Assembly (NCBI GenBank): GCA_030641245.1 | Contig: DAOWHU010000008.1 | Coordinates: 1-5,103, forward strand | Length of the DNA stretch: 5,103 nucleotides | DNA from: a bacterium | Lineage (GTDB): Bacteria > Patescibacteriota > Minisyncoccia > Moranbacterales > DUUL01 | Reading direction: 5' to 3' | Program-made: the position numbers and the translations under genes | Shown: piece after piece, positions 1-4,617 of the stretch | How the letters are laid out: each line of letters begins with the position of its first letter | How positions within the stretch are numbered: the stretch's first letter is position 1 | Notes under the pieces: generated by a model | Databases searched by the model: none | Seen by the model: the letters and a program-made list of their open reading frames with translations, nothing else | What the model was told of the DNA's origin: nothing

Positions 1-1262
1 CGGGTTCGAAAACCACGATTAATTTTTTGCTGGGTTTGTTCATCTAATTCCGAGCCAAATTTTGTGAAAGCCTCTAATTCTCTGAATTGAGCTAACTCCA
101 ATTTAACTTTGCCGGCTACTTTTTTGATGGCTTTAGTTTGGGCAGAAGATCCTACTCGAGAAACTGAAAGCCCAACATTAATAGCGGGTTTGATCCCTTG
201 ATAGAATAAATCAGCTTCTAAAAATATTTGTCCATCAGTAATTGAAATTACGTTAGTTGGAATATAAGCAGAAAGATCACCAGCCTGAGTTTCAATAATT
301 GGCAAGGCTGTCATAGAACCATTTCCAAAATCTTTATTTAATTTTGCAGATCGTTCTAGTAACCGAGAATGTAGGTAAAAAACATCCCCCGGATAAGCTT
401 CTCGCCCTGGTGGTCGTTTCAATAAAAGTGAGATTTGCCGATAAGAAACAGCGTGTTTTGATAAATCATCGAAAACTATTAGGACGTCTTTGCCTTGATC
501 CATAAAATACTCACCAATTGTACACCCAGCATAAGGAGCCATATAAGAATAAGCCACTGGATCAGAAGCACCAGATACTATGACAATAGTGTGCTTCATA
601 GCATTGTGTTCTTCTAGCTTAGAAACGATTTGAGCAATTTTAGATTTCTTTTGACCGATCGCCACATAAATACAAATCATATTTTGTCCTTTCTGATTGA
701 TAATAGCATCAACGGCAATAGCCGTCTTACCGGTTTGTCGATCTCCAATAATTAATTCTCGTTGTCCTCGTCCGATTGGAATCATAGCATCCAAAGCTTT
801 TATTCCGGTTTGAACCGGCTCGTTAACTCCGGCTCGAGTAATAACTCCAGGCGCAATTTTTTCAATTGGATAGGTTTCTTTGACTTCGATTGGATCTTTC
901 CCATCGATAGCTTCTCCGATTGGGTTGATAACCCGACCAATCATTTTTTCGTGAGCGGGAACAGATAGAACCCTTCCAGTGGAAACAGCAGTGTCACCTT
1001 CTTTAATTCTCTCGATATCACCGATCACCACCACTCCGACATCGCCTTCTTCCAAATTCATAACTACACCATAAACATCGTTAGCTTTTTTGTCAGCGCT
1101 TTCAAATTTAATCATTTCAGACATCATAGCACCGTCTAATCCAATTACTTTTGCTACCCCATCGCCAACTTCAATGACTCGACCAATTTTCTTGATTTCA
1201 AGTTTAGTATCAGCATTTAAAATTTGCTTCTTTAAATTTTCGATAATGTAATCTTTGTTCAT
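1..1262 (-). CDS. atpA: F1Fo ATP synthase subunit alpha, C-terminus cut by the window edge
   Basis: Alpha subunit of the F1 head, carrying the non-catalytic nucleotide sites that alternate with beta on the cytoplasmic side of the membrane. About 420 residues are visible from ATG at 1262; families usually run near 500-510, so part of the C-terminal helical domain lies off the left edge. Residues 1-20 form a likely helix of the kind that binds delta. The beta-barrel follows to about residue 100. The nucleotide domain has the P-loop GDRQTGKTA at 173-181 (Lys179, Thr180), a Walker B region VLIVFDDL at 260-267, and LLKRPPGREAYPGDVFYLHS around 280-299. The family signature PAINVGLSVSRVGSSAQTK (359-377) contains the arginine-finger equivalent Arg369. 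No key residue is missing. Upstream is only AGGA two bases from the ATG, a weak and very close ribosome site. It sits 92 bases after the second small ORF and is separated from it by a stem-loop. Identification is certain; the exact start is very likely. Confidence 0.98.
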   Translation of the reverse strand, partial: MNKDYIIENLKKQILNADTKLEIKKIGRVIEVGDGVAKVIGLDGAMMSEMIKFESADKKANDVYGVVMNLEEGDVGVVVIGDIERIKEGDTAVSTGRVLSVPAHEKMIGRVINPIGEAIDGKDPIEVKETYPIEKIAPGVITRAGVNEPVQTGIKALDAMIPIGRGQRELIIGDRQTGKTAIAVDAIINQKGQNMICIYVAIGQKKSKIAQIVSKLEEHNAMKHTIVIVSGASDPVAYSYMAPYAGCTIGEYFMDQGKDVLIVFDDLSKHAVSYRQISLLLKRPPGREAYPGDVFYLHSRLLERSAKLNKDFGNGSMTALPIIETQAGDLSAYIPTNVISITDGQIFLEADLFYQGIKPAINVGLSVSRVGSSAQTKAIKKVAGKVKLELAQFRELEAFTKFGSELDEQTQQKINRGFRT

Positions 1263-1311
1263 ATTCCTATTATTAAAACTATAATATATCTATAAAATTA
1301 CCTTAGAAAAG

Positions 1312-1342
1312 TTGGGAAAAATGTTTTTAACACCGTTCCCAA
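1312..1342 (-). promoter_or_regulatory. Stem-loop in the atpA leader
   Basis: On the minus strand a perfect 7-bp outer stem, TTGGGAA (1342-1336) with TTCCCAA (1318-1312), encloses a second stem GTGTT/AACAT (one G-U pair) with an AAA loop; the two are separated by a CG/TT internal mismatch. It starts 12 bases after the stop of the 26-codon ORF and ends about 50 bases before the atpA start. Only a short CTTTTC follows, so a strong intrinsic terminator is unlikely. An attenuator, an RNA-processing site or a stabiliser at the Fo/F1 boundary is more plausible. The fold was read by eye, not computed. Confidence 0.5.
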
Positions 1343-1354
1343 AATTTTAGTTTC

Positions 1355-1435
1355 CTAATCATCTTTACCTGAAAACTTTAAAATAATCAAGGTATAGATA
1401 ATCAAAAATAACGCCACGGGACCTAATCTCACCAT
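1355..1435 (-). CDS. Small single-span membrane protein, 26 aa, unknown function
   Basis: I do not recognise this protein. The ORF begins at ATG 1435, exactly five bases after GAGGAGGT, and ends with TAG. The product starts MVRLGPVALFLIIYTLI and ends KFSGKDD. Residues 4-19 make one uninterrupted hydrophobic segment, with Arg3 before it, Lys20 and Lys24 after it, and an acidic C-terminal pair. An in-frame ATG at 1450 would add MRRYK, but it would overlap the Shine-Dalgarno and has no ribosome site of its own, so the inner ATG is preferred. It begins 24 bases after the 51-codon ORF and lies 92 bases before atpA. In size it resembles small membrane accessory subunits such as KdpF, but no homology is claimed. 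The ribosome site, the hydrophobic coding content and the place in the operon support a real gene; shortness is the main caution. Confidence 0.6.
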   Translation of the reverse strand: MVRLGPVALFLIIYTLIILKFSGKDD

Positions 1436-1440
1436 CTTGT

Positions 1441-1448
1441 ACCTCCTC
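1441..1448 (-). promoter_or_regulatory. Near-consensus Shine-Dalgarno for the 26-aa ORF
   Basis: GAGGAGGT on the minus strand, then the five-base spacer ACAAG, then ATG at 1435. This is the strongest type of ribosome site and decides the start of this small ORF over the in-frame ATG at 1450. No structural ATP synthase gene in the window has a comparable site. Confidence 0.75.
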
Positions 1449-1459
1449 ATAGAATAATT

Positions 1460-1615
1460 TTAAGGTTTTCCAAGAGTTTCTTCAAAAATAGATCCTTTCC
1501 TCTTCGTTCTTTTCCCTTTTACGCCTTTGATTCTCCAGCTAAGACCCAAACGCAAAATTAAATAGAGAAGAAGACCACCGCCTAGCCAATTGATTGTTAC
1601 TTCCGATAAACTCAC
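1460..1615 (-). CDS. Small basic-tailed membrane protein, 51 aa, GTG start, unknown function
   Basis: I do not recognise this protein. It starts at GTG 1615, five bases after AAAGGAGG, and stops at TAA. The product is SLSEVTINWLGGGLLLYLIL after the initiator, then RLGLSW and a strongly basic stretch. Residues 10-27 form one membrane segment bounded by Trp10 and Trp27, with a GGG run at 12-14 and an unusual Arg22 inside it. Residues 28-40 contain eight Lys/Arg, which by the positive-inside rule places the C-terminus in the cytoplasm and the N-terminus outside. The tail ends FEETLGKP. The overlapping GTG at 1617 is followed at once by TGA and cannot be the start. It lies 43 bases after atpH. 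A small Fo-associated subunit, an assembly factor or a translated leader are all possible; none is shown by homology. Confidence 0.68.
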   Translation of the reverse strand: MSLSEVTINWLGGGLLLYLILRLGLSWRIKGVKGKRTKRKGSIFEETLGKP

Positions 1616-1620
1616 ACCGC

Positions 1621-1628
1621 CCTCCTTT
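1621..1628 (-). promoter_or_regulatory. Consensus Shine-Dalgarno for the 51-aa ORF
   Basis: AAAGGAGG followed by the five-base spacer GCGGT and GTG at 1615. The spacing is optimal, and the site fixes a non-ATG start that would otherwise be overlooked. Confidence 0.75.
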
Positions 1629-1658
1629 CGCAAAACAATTAACTTTCCTAAAATAATT

Positions 1659-2066
1659 TTAAAGTACTAACGCTTCTCTAACCCTGGCAATTTTGCTATC
1701 TAAACTCCCATCCAAAATCTCATTTTCAAATTTTACAATAAATCCGCCTTTCATTTCTAAATCAACCTCATTTTTCAAAACGATTAGCTTGTTTGCGATA
1801 TTTTTTTGGGTTGCAACCGCTCTTTGAATTTTTCCCATCTGACTTTCATCCAGCCTCTTAGCACTATAGACTAGGCCTTCCAACTGTCCCAAATCCTTTT
1901 TTTCAATAATACGATAGTGCATCTCGATGCTATTCAATTTAGCAACATCGCCATTCTGTCTAATCAAATCAGCCACGCCCTTTAGCAAGGCTTTTTTTTC
2001 ACTTTCTTTGGAAGTTTTTGAGGCTTCGTAAAGTAATTTGGCGTATTGGTCACTGGACACTTTCAT
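1659..2066 (-). CDS. atpH: F1Fo ATP synthase subunit delta, unusually short
   Basis: Delta (OSCP-type) subunit of the peripheral stalk, joining the top of the alpha/beta head to the b subunits. It is 135 residues, against about 175-180 in well-studied bacteria. The C-terminal part is diagnostic: residues about 72-135 run from LDESQMGKIQRAV to the segment EMKGGFIVKFENEILDGSLD and then KIARVREAL, matching the GG-x-D-x-x-IDGS-x-x-x-x-L pattern of the family. The missing length is in the N-terminal helical domain, which here has about 70 residues instead of about 105. ATG at 2066 follows the atpF stop by seven bases. No Shine-Dalgarno is visible there, so translation is probably coupled to atpF. 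No frameshift is needed to explain the length, because no delta-like sequence lies between it and atpF. Confidence 0.93.
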   Translation of the reverse strand: MKVSSDQYAKLLYEASKTSKESEKKALLKGVADLIRQNGDVAKLNSIEMHYRIIEKKDLGQLEGLVYSAKRLDESQMGKIQRAVATQKNIANKLIVLKNEVDLEMKGGFIVKFENEILDGSLDSKIARVREALVL

Positions 2067-2073
2067 CTGTCAA

Positions 2074-2577
2074 TTACTTATTGCTAATCTCCTTAACCAT
2101 TTTATTGATCATTTTTTTATCGCTCTCTTTGCTCTGCTTTTGATCCAAAACTTTTTCCAAAGCCACTCCCGTCAATTCTCCAATCTCCTGCCGAACTTCC
2201 TTGAACATTTTTTTCTTTTCAGTCTCAATAGTTTTTCGAGTGTCTGCCATAATTCCTTCGGCTTCATCTCTGGCTTTTTGAATAATAGTTTCTTTATTTT
2301 TTTCTGCCACGTCTTGCATTCTCTCCAAAAGTTGTTTAGCTTCCTTTTTGGCTTCTTTAATTTTTTCATCTCGCATTTTTTCAGTTTTCTCTAGCTGTTC
2401 CTGAGAAGCCTGTGCGTCAGCTAGACCTTTTTCAATTTTTCCAGTTCGTTCATTCATAGTTTTTAAAAGTGGTTTATAAACCAACTTATACAGAACTGTT
2501 AACACGATTGTAAAATTTATTAATTGCGCTATTAATAGTTTAATATCTAAATGGAAAGCTTCAATGATTCCGTCCAT
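2074..2577 (-). CDS. atpF: F1Fo ATP synthase subunit b
   Basis: Subunit b of the peripheral stalk, which holds the F1 head against the a subunit. At 167 residues it is of normal length. A short N-terminal piece leads into one membrane helix, about residues 13-35 (LLIAQLINFTIVLTVLYKLV). The conserved YKPLLKTMNERTGKIEKGL at the membrane exit follows, and then a long charged coiled coil rich in Lys, Glu and Ala to about residue 145. The C-terminal tail (SKESDKKMINKMVKEISNK) would contact delta. Only one b-type gene is visible, so the stalk is presumably a homodimer. No ribosome binding site precedes ATG 2577; the leader is nearly all A and T. The gene is separated from atpE by a 192-base spacer carrying inverted repeats and is tightly followed by atpH. 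Confidence 0.97.
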   Translation of the reverse strand: MDGIIEAFHLDIKLLIAQLINFTIVLTVLYKLVYKPLLKTMNERTGKIEKGLADAQASQEQLEKTEKMRDEKIKEAKKEAKQLLERMQDVAEKNKETIIQKARDEAEGIMADTRKTIETEKKKMFKEVRQEIGELTGVALEKVLDQKQSKESDKKMINKMVKEISNK

Positions 2578-2615
2578 AGTGAATTTTTAAAAATAAAAAT
2601 AATTTTCAATGACTT

Positions 2616-2692
2616 AATTTTCAATTTTCAAACTTTCTATGCGAACGCAGTTCGCATTCATTACAAATTTTTTAAATTAAAAATTGAAAATT
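2616..2692. repeat. Nested inverted repeat in the atpE-atpF spacer
   Basis: The outer arms AATTTTCAATTTT (2616-2628) and AAAATTGAAAATT (2680-2692) are perfect 13-bp complements. Between them, ATGCGAA (2639-2645) and TTCGCAT (2651-2657) form a perfect GC-containing hairpin with loop CGCAG. A further AATTTTCAAT copy lies at 2601-2610. The arrangement looks like a dispersed palindromic intergenic repeat rather than a gene. In the transcript it could fold between the c and b coding regions and act as a processing or stability element. Confidence 0.65.
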
Positions 2693-2769
2693 TTATCAAT
2701 CATTCTTTTTGAACCCTACCTTTGAATAGCCAAAAACATTAGAAAAGATAGAGTCTCTAAGAATAACTG

Positions 2770-3012
2770 CTATTTGATGATAAACGCTACAACCAACGCA
2801 TAGATAGCGATAGCCTCAGCGAAAGCAATGGCTAACAACATTGGCGCCATAATTTTTCCTGCTACTTCTGGATTTCGTCCAATCGCTTCCATAGCTTTTG
2901 AACCAATCATTCCGATTCCAATTCCAGAACCAATTGCTCCTAATCCGATTGCCAACCCTTTTGCCATCATAGTTAGGTCCACAGCTGTTTTTGCAATTTC
3001 TGCTTCTGCCAT
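2770..3012 (-). CDS. atpE: F1Fo ATP synthase subunit c
   Basis: Proteolipid of the rotating c-ring. Its 80 residues form two membrane helices joined by a polar loop. Helix 1 has the ring-packing glycine motif GSGIGIG (Gly28, 30, 32, 34). The loop is IGRNPEVAGKI (Arg45, Asn46, Pro47), which contacts gamma and epsilon. Helix 2 carries the ion-binding carboxylate Glu66 in LLAIAFAEAIAIYALV. The Gln of sodium-binding rings is Ile33 here, and the Ser after the carboxylate is Ala67, so proton rather than sodium coupling is inferred. No Shine-Dalgarno lies before ATG 3012; the preceding 20 bases are almost all A and T, which may itself favour initiation. It lies 212 bases after atpB and 192 bases before atpF, both unusually wide gaps for this operon. 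Confidence 0.98.
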   Translation of the reverse strand: MAEAEIAKTAVDLTMMAKGLAIGLGAIGSGIGIGMIGSKAMEAIGRNPEVAGKIMAPMLLAIAFAEAIAIYALVVAFIIK

Positions 3013-3043
3013 AATATTTTATTAATTAATAAATTAAGTTCTA

Positions 3044-3065
3044 AAAATCAGTAGGGTTTGATTTT
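3044..3065 (-). promoter_or_regulatory. AT-rich stem-loop upstream of atpE
   Basis: AAAATCA (3065-3059 read on the minus strand) pairs perfectly with TGATTTT (3050-3044) around an eight-base loop, AACCCTAC. It lies about 30 bases before the atpE start. The stem is AT-rich and therefore weak; it may be chance, or may mark the processed 5' end of an atpE transcript. Confidence 0.25.
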
Positions 3066-3087
3066 CAGGAATTAATTCACTATTCAC

Positions 3088-3190
3088 AAGCACCAAATCA
3101 AAAATAATAAATCCTAAATAAATTACAAATTACAATTTTCAAAATTCTAAACTTAGGTCTTGAAAATTTGAATTTCAAACATTGGTGCTT
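3088..3190. repeat. Inverted-repeat element in the atpB-atpE spacer
   Basis: AAGCACCAA (3088-3096) and TTGGTGCTT (3182-3190) are perfect 9-bp complements bounding about 100 bases. Inside lies a second perfect pair, AATTTTCAA (3134-3142) and TTGAAAATT (3160-3168). The rest is A/T-rich with repeated CAAAT, AATTAC and AAATCC words. No ORF of any merit is present. It resembles the dispersed intergenic palindromes of AT-rich uncultured bacterial genomes and shares the AATTTTCAA word with the element between atpE and atpF. Confidence 0.6.
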
Positions 3191-3224
3191 ATTTGGAATT
3201 TTGGATTTATAATTTAAGATACCA

Positions 3225-4100
3225 CTAGTGTTCGGCTGTTACTGACATTGACAGAAATACCAAGGTTAAAATTGAGAATACCGCCGCCTGAACCATTCCC
3301 ACTAAAACTTCCAAAAAAACAAATGGGATTGGCAACATAAAAGCAAAAATTGTAGCCATAGACGCCAGCAAAACTTCCCCTGCAAAAATATTTCCGAACA
3401 ACCTCAGCGATAAAGACATTATTTTGGCGATTTCACCAACGACTTCCATCAGCCCTACAAAAAATTTAACGGGATTTAAAAAAGCGACATTTTTATCTTT
3501 CTTGAATTTCTTGGGTATTTCCAATAACGCTTCAAAATTTATAAACTTATTAAAATGCTTCCAAGCTCCAATAGTAAACACTCCCAAAAGATGACTGAAA
3601 ATTACCGCGAATAAAGCCAGCGCCAAAGTCAAATTCAAATCAGCCGTTCCTCCTCGAAAAAATGGGATAAAAACATTATGGCCATCATGCATTTCATAAA
3701 AACCAATTGTTCCAATAATCGGCAATAGTCCAAACCAATTATTCAAAAGGATAAACATAAATAAAGCCAGGACAACCGGCAACAGTTTTTCAGATAATTT
3801 TCGATCCTGAGTAATGCTATCCGTAAAATTTAACCCAAATTCCAAAATCATTTCAAAAAAGTTTTGCAATCCCTTTGGAATTTGTCTAATTTTTGTTCGA
3901 ACAAAAATAAAAGTAACGACTAGGGTCAGTGTTACTAAAATACTACTAAACAATGAATTGGTTATTTGAAAATTGCCTATTTGAAAAATTGGTTCTGCGA
4001 AGATGGTGGGTTCATGAGCGACTTCTTCTTGAGTCTCTTGATGAACATTTTGCGATTGGAGTTGAATTTGAATCTCTTGAGATTCCTTGGCTTCTGCCAT
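3225..4100 (-). CDS. atpB: F1Fo ATP synthase subunit a
   Basis: Subunit a forms the two half-channels for ions beside the c-ring in the membrane. It has 291 residues. Residues 1-35 are a polar, Gln/Glu-rich N-terminus, followed by ITNSLFSSILVTLTLVV as the first membrane helix (about 47-67). FMFILLNNWFGLLPIIG (114-130) is a typical second-helix segment. The key segment GEIAKIMSLSLRLFGNIFAG contains the essential Arg233, with Glu242 nine residues later as in the E. coli Arg210/Glu219 pair. The last helix has LVGMVQAAVFSILTLVFLSM with Gln271, and the protein ends in TAEH, close to the E. coli terminus. ATG 4100 has no clear Shine-Dalgarno, but TATAAT lies just upstream. It is the first of the core subunit genes and follows the atpI/Z-type gene. 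Confidence 0.98.
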   Translation of the reverse strand: MAEAKESQEIQIQLQSQNVHQETQEEVAHEPTIFAEPIFQIGNFQITNSLFSSILVTLTLVVTFIFVRTKIRQIPKGLQNFFEMILEFGLNFTDSITQDRKLSEKLLPVVLALFMFILLNNWFGLLPIIGTIGFYEMHDGHNVFIPFFRGGTADLNLTLALALFAVIFSHLLGVFTIGAWKHFNKFINFEALLEIPKKFKKDKNVAFLNPVKFFVGLMEVVGEIAKIMSLSLRLFGNIFAGEVLLASMATIFAFMLPIPFVFLEVLVGMVQAAVFSILTLVFLSMSVTAEH

Positions 4101-4108
4101 TTTTCTTA

Positions 4109-4137
4109 ATTATATCTTTATTCAAAAACTATCTAAA
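4109..4137 (-). promoter_or_regulatory. Possible promoter directly before atpB
   Basis: A perfect -10 TATAAT (4114-4109) lies 17 bases downstream of TTTAGA (4137-4132), a four-of-six match to the -35 consensus. Transcription would begin only one or two bases before the atpB ATG, giving a nearly leaderless message. This would fit the missing Shine-Dalgarno, but such matches arise easily in A/T-rich DNA. Confidence 0.3.
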
Positions 4138-4150
4138 CCACAAACCAACC

Positions 4151-4170
4151 TCTCCTCTACTAAGAAGAGA
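4151..4170 (-). other. Short stem-loop between the atpI/Z-type gene and atpB
   Basis: On the minus strand TCTCTTC pairs with GAGGAGA (one G-U pair) around the loop TTAGTA, starting about 20 bases after the upstream gene's stop. There is no U-tract after it, so it is not a convincing terminator. The GAGGAGAGG in its right arm resembles a Shine-Dalgarno but leads to no usable ORF. Confidence 0.3.
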
Positions 4171-4189
4171 AATTAGATTAATTGATTTT

Positions 4190-4411
4190 TTATTTTAACT
4201 TCCGCGCTTCCCTAACTATTCCAATGCAAGTCATTATAAACGCAATTACGACTGAAGTCAAGGTAAAAAAATATTCAGTTTGATACTTATTATCCAGCCA
4301 ACTACCGATTAAGACGGCTAAAATAATTGGTCCGACAATCCAGCTGGAAACGGTGGCAAACACCTTCATAGCGTTTGCCCAATCCTTACTAAACTTTTTT
4401 TCTTTTGACAT
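4190..4411 (-). CDS. AtpI/AtpZ-type ATP synthase accessory membrane protein
   Basis: Small membrane protein of the kind encoded at the head of many atp operons, thought to help c-ring assembly or divalent-ion supply. From ATG 4411 it has 73 residues: a basic N-terminus MSKEKKFSKDW, helix 1 at about 17-38, the characteristic GPIILAVLIGSWLDNKY (Gly36, Leu39, Asp40) and helix 2 at about 47-66, ending REARKLK. This agrees with the short AtpZ-like members. The open frame extends to a TTG at 4489, which would add 26 hydrophobic residues, but that DNA contains a 7-mer tandem repeat typical of noncoding spacer, so the inner ATG is preferred. Neither start has a good ribosome site. The gene stops 89 bases before atpB. 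The family call rests on motif, size and position. Confidence 0.82.
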   Translation of the reverse strand: MSKEKKFSKDWANAMKVFATVSSWIVGPIILAVLIGSWLDNKYQTEYFFTLTSVVIAFIMTCIGIVREARKLK

Positions 4412-4436
4412 AAATTTGAACTTTAAAAAAGTAAGG

Positions 4437-4465
4437 ACACAAGACACAAGGATGCAAGATGCAAG
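4437..4465. repeat. Short 7-mer tandem repeat
   Basis: Two copies of ACACAAG (4437-4443, 4444-4450), one G, then two copies of ATGCAAG (4452-4458, 4459-4465). The two units differ at two positions, so this is a degenerate four-copy array. It lies just upstream of the preferred start of the atpI/Z-type gene and argues that this stretch is spacer rather than coding. Confidence 0.6.
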
Positions 4466-4528
4466 CAAAATCCAAATTAAAAATCTCAAGTTCCAAGCTG
4501 ACTATTGCTGTGTTGATGCGGAGTAATG

Positions 4529-4575
4529 AGATATTTGCCCGTCTCGCCGGAGGCTTGCCGAGGCGGAGAATATCT
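4529..4575 (-). promoter_or_regulatory. GC-rich stem-loop at the 5' end of the atp operon leader
   Basis: The outer arms AGATATT (4575-4569) and AATATCT (4535-4529) are perfect 7-bp complements. Inside, CTC-C-GCC pairs with GGCGAG with one bulged base, and GGC/GCC can pair within the loop. The interior is strikingly GC-rich against the surrounding DNA. With the promoter at 4586-4594, RNA would start near 4579, so the stem begins within a few bases of the 5' end. Such terminal stems are known to protect messages from 5'-end-dependent decay; that role here is inferred. Confidence 0.5.
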
Positions 4576-4585
4576 TTTCGCCTAT

Positions 4586-4594
4586 ATTATAGCA
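4586..4594 (-). promoter_or_regulatory. Extended -10 promoter of the atp operon
   Basis: TGC-TATAAT on the minus strand (TGC at 4594-4592, TATAAT at 4591-4586) is a full extended -10 element. The best -35 at 17 bases (TTCTAA) is poor, as is common for extended -10 promoters. It lies 26 bases after the hydrolase stop and about 175 bases before the first atp-operon ATG, with the GC-rich leader stem between. Confidence 0.6.
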
Positions 4595-4617
4595 TTGTTT
4601 TTTAGTTTTTAGAAGAT

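Noticed and set aside
762..968. 68-residue plus-strand ORF
   Set aside because: It lies wholly inside atpA on the opposite strand, has a low-complexity Asn/Ser/Phe composition and shows no recognisable motif.
1263..1305. Promoter for atpA from the TATATT/TATAGA words before its start
   Set aside because: There are several overlapping A/T words but no -35 at suitable spacing; indistinguishable from base composition.
1436..1450. Upstream in-frame ATG at 1450 for the 26-codon ORF
   Set aside because: It overlaps the Shine-Dalgarno that serves ATG 1435 and has no ribosome site of its own.
2172..2369. 65-residue minus-strand ORF rich in Lys
   Set aside because: It is a shifted frame within atpF, whose own frame is clearly subunit b.
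2038..2394. 118-residue plus-strand ORF rich in Phe, Leu and Ser
   Set aside because: It is the antisense reading of the Lys/Glu-rich coiled coil of atpF plus the start of atpH; that composition gives a Phe/Leu/Ser pattern automatically.
2828..3025. Plus-strand ORF with repeated Ile-Pro-Ile-Pro
   Set aside because: It is antisense to the glycine-rich helix of atpE, which produces the Pro/Ile repeat; no ribosome site.
3151..3183. Nine-codon ORF MFEIQIFKT in the atpB-atpE spacer as a leader peptide
   Set aside because: It has no ribosome site, lies within repeat DNA, and such short frames are expected by chance.
2616..3190. CRISPR-like array from the repeated AATTTTCAA words
   Set aside because: Copies are short, unevenly spaced and in inverted orientation, without equal-length unique spacers or cas genes.
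3953..4198. 81-residue plus-strand ORF
   Set aside because: It is antisense to the atpB N-terminus and the following spacer, without family motif or ribosome site.
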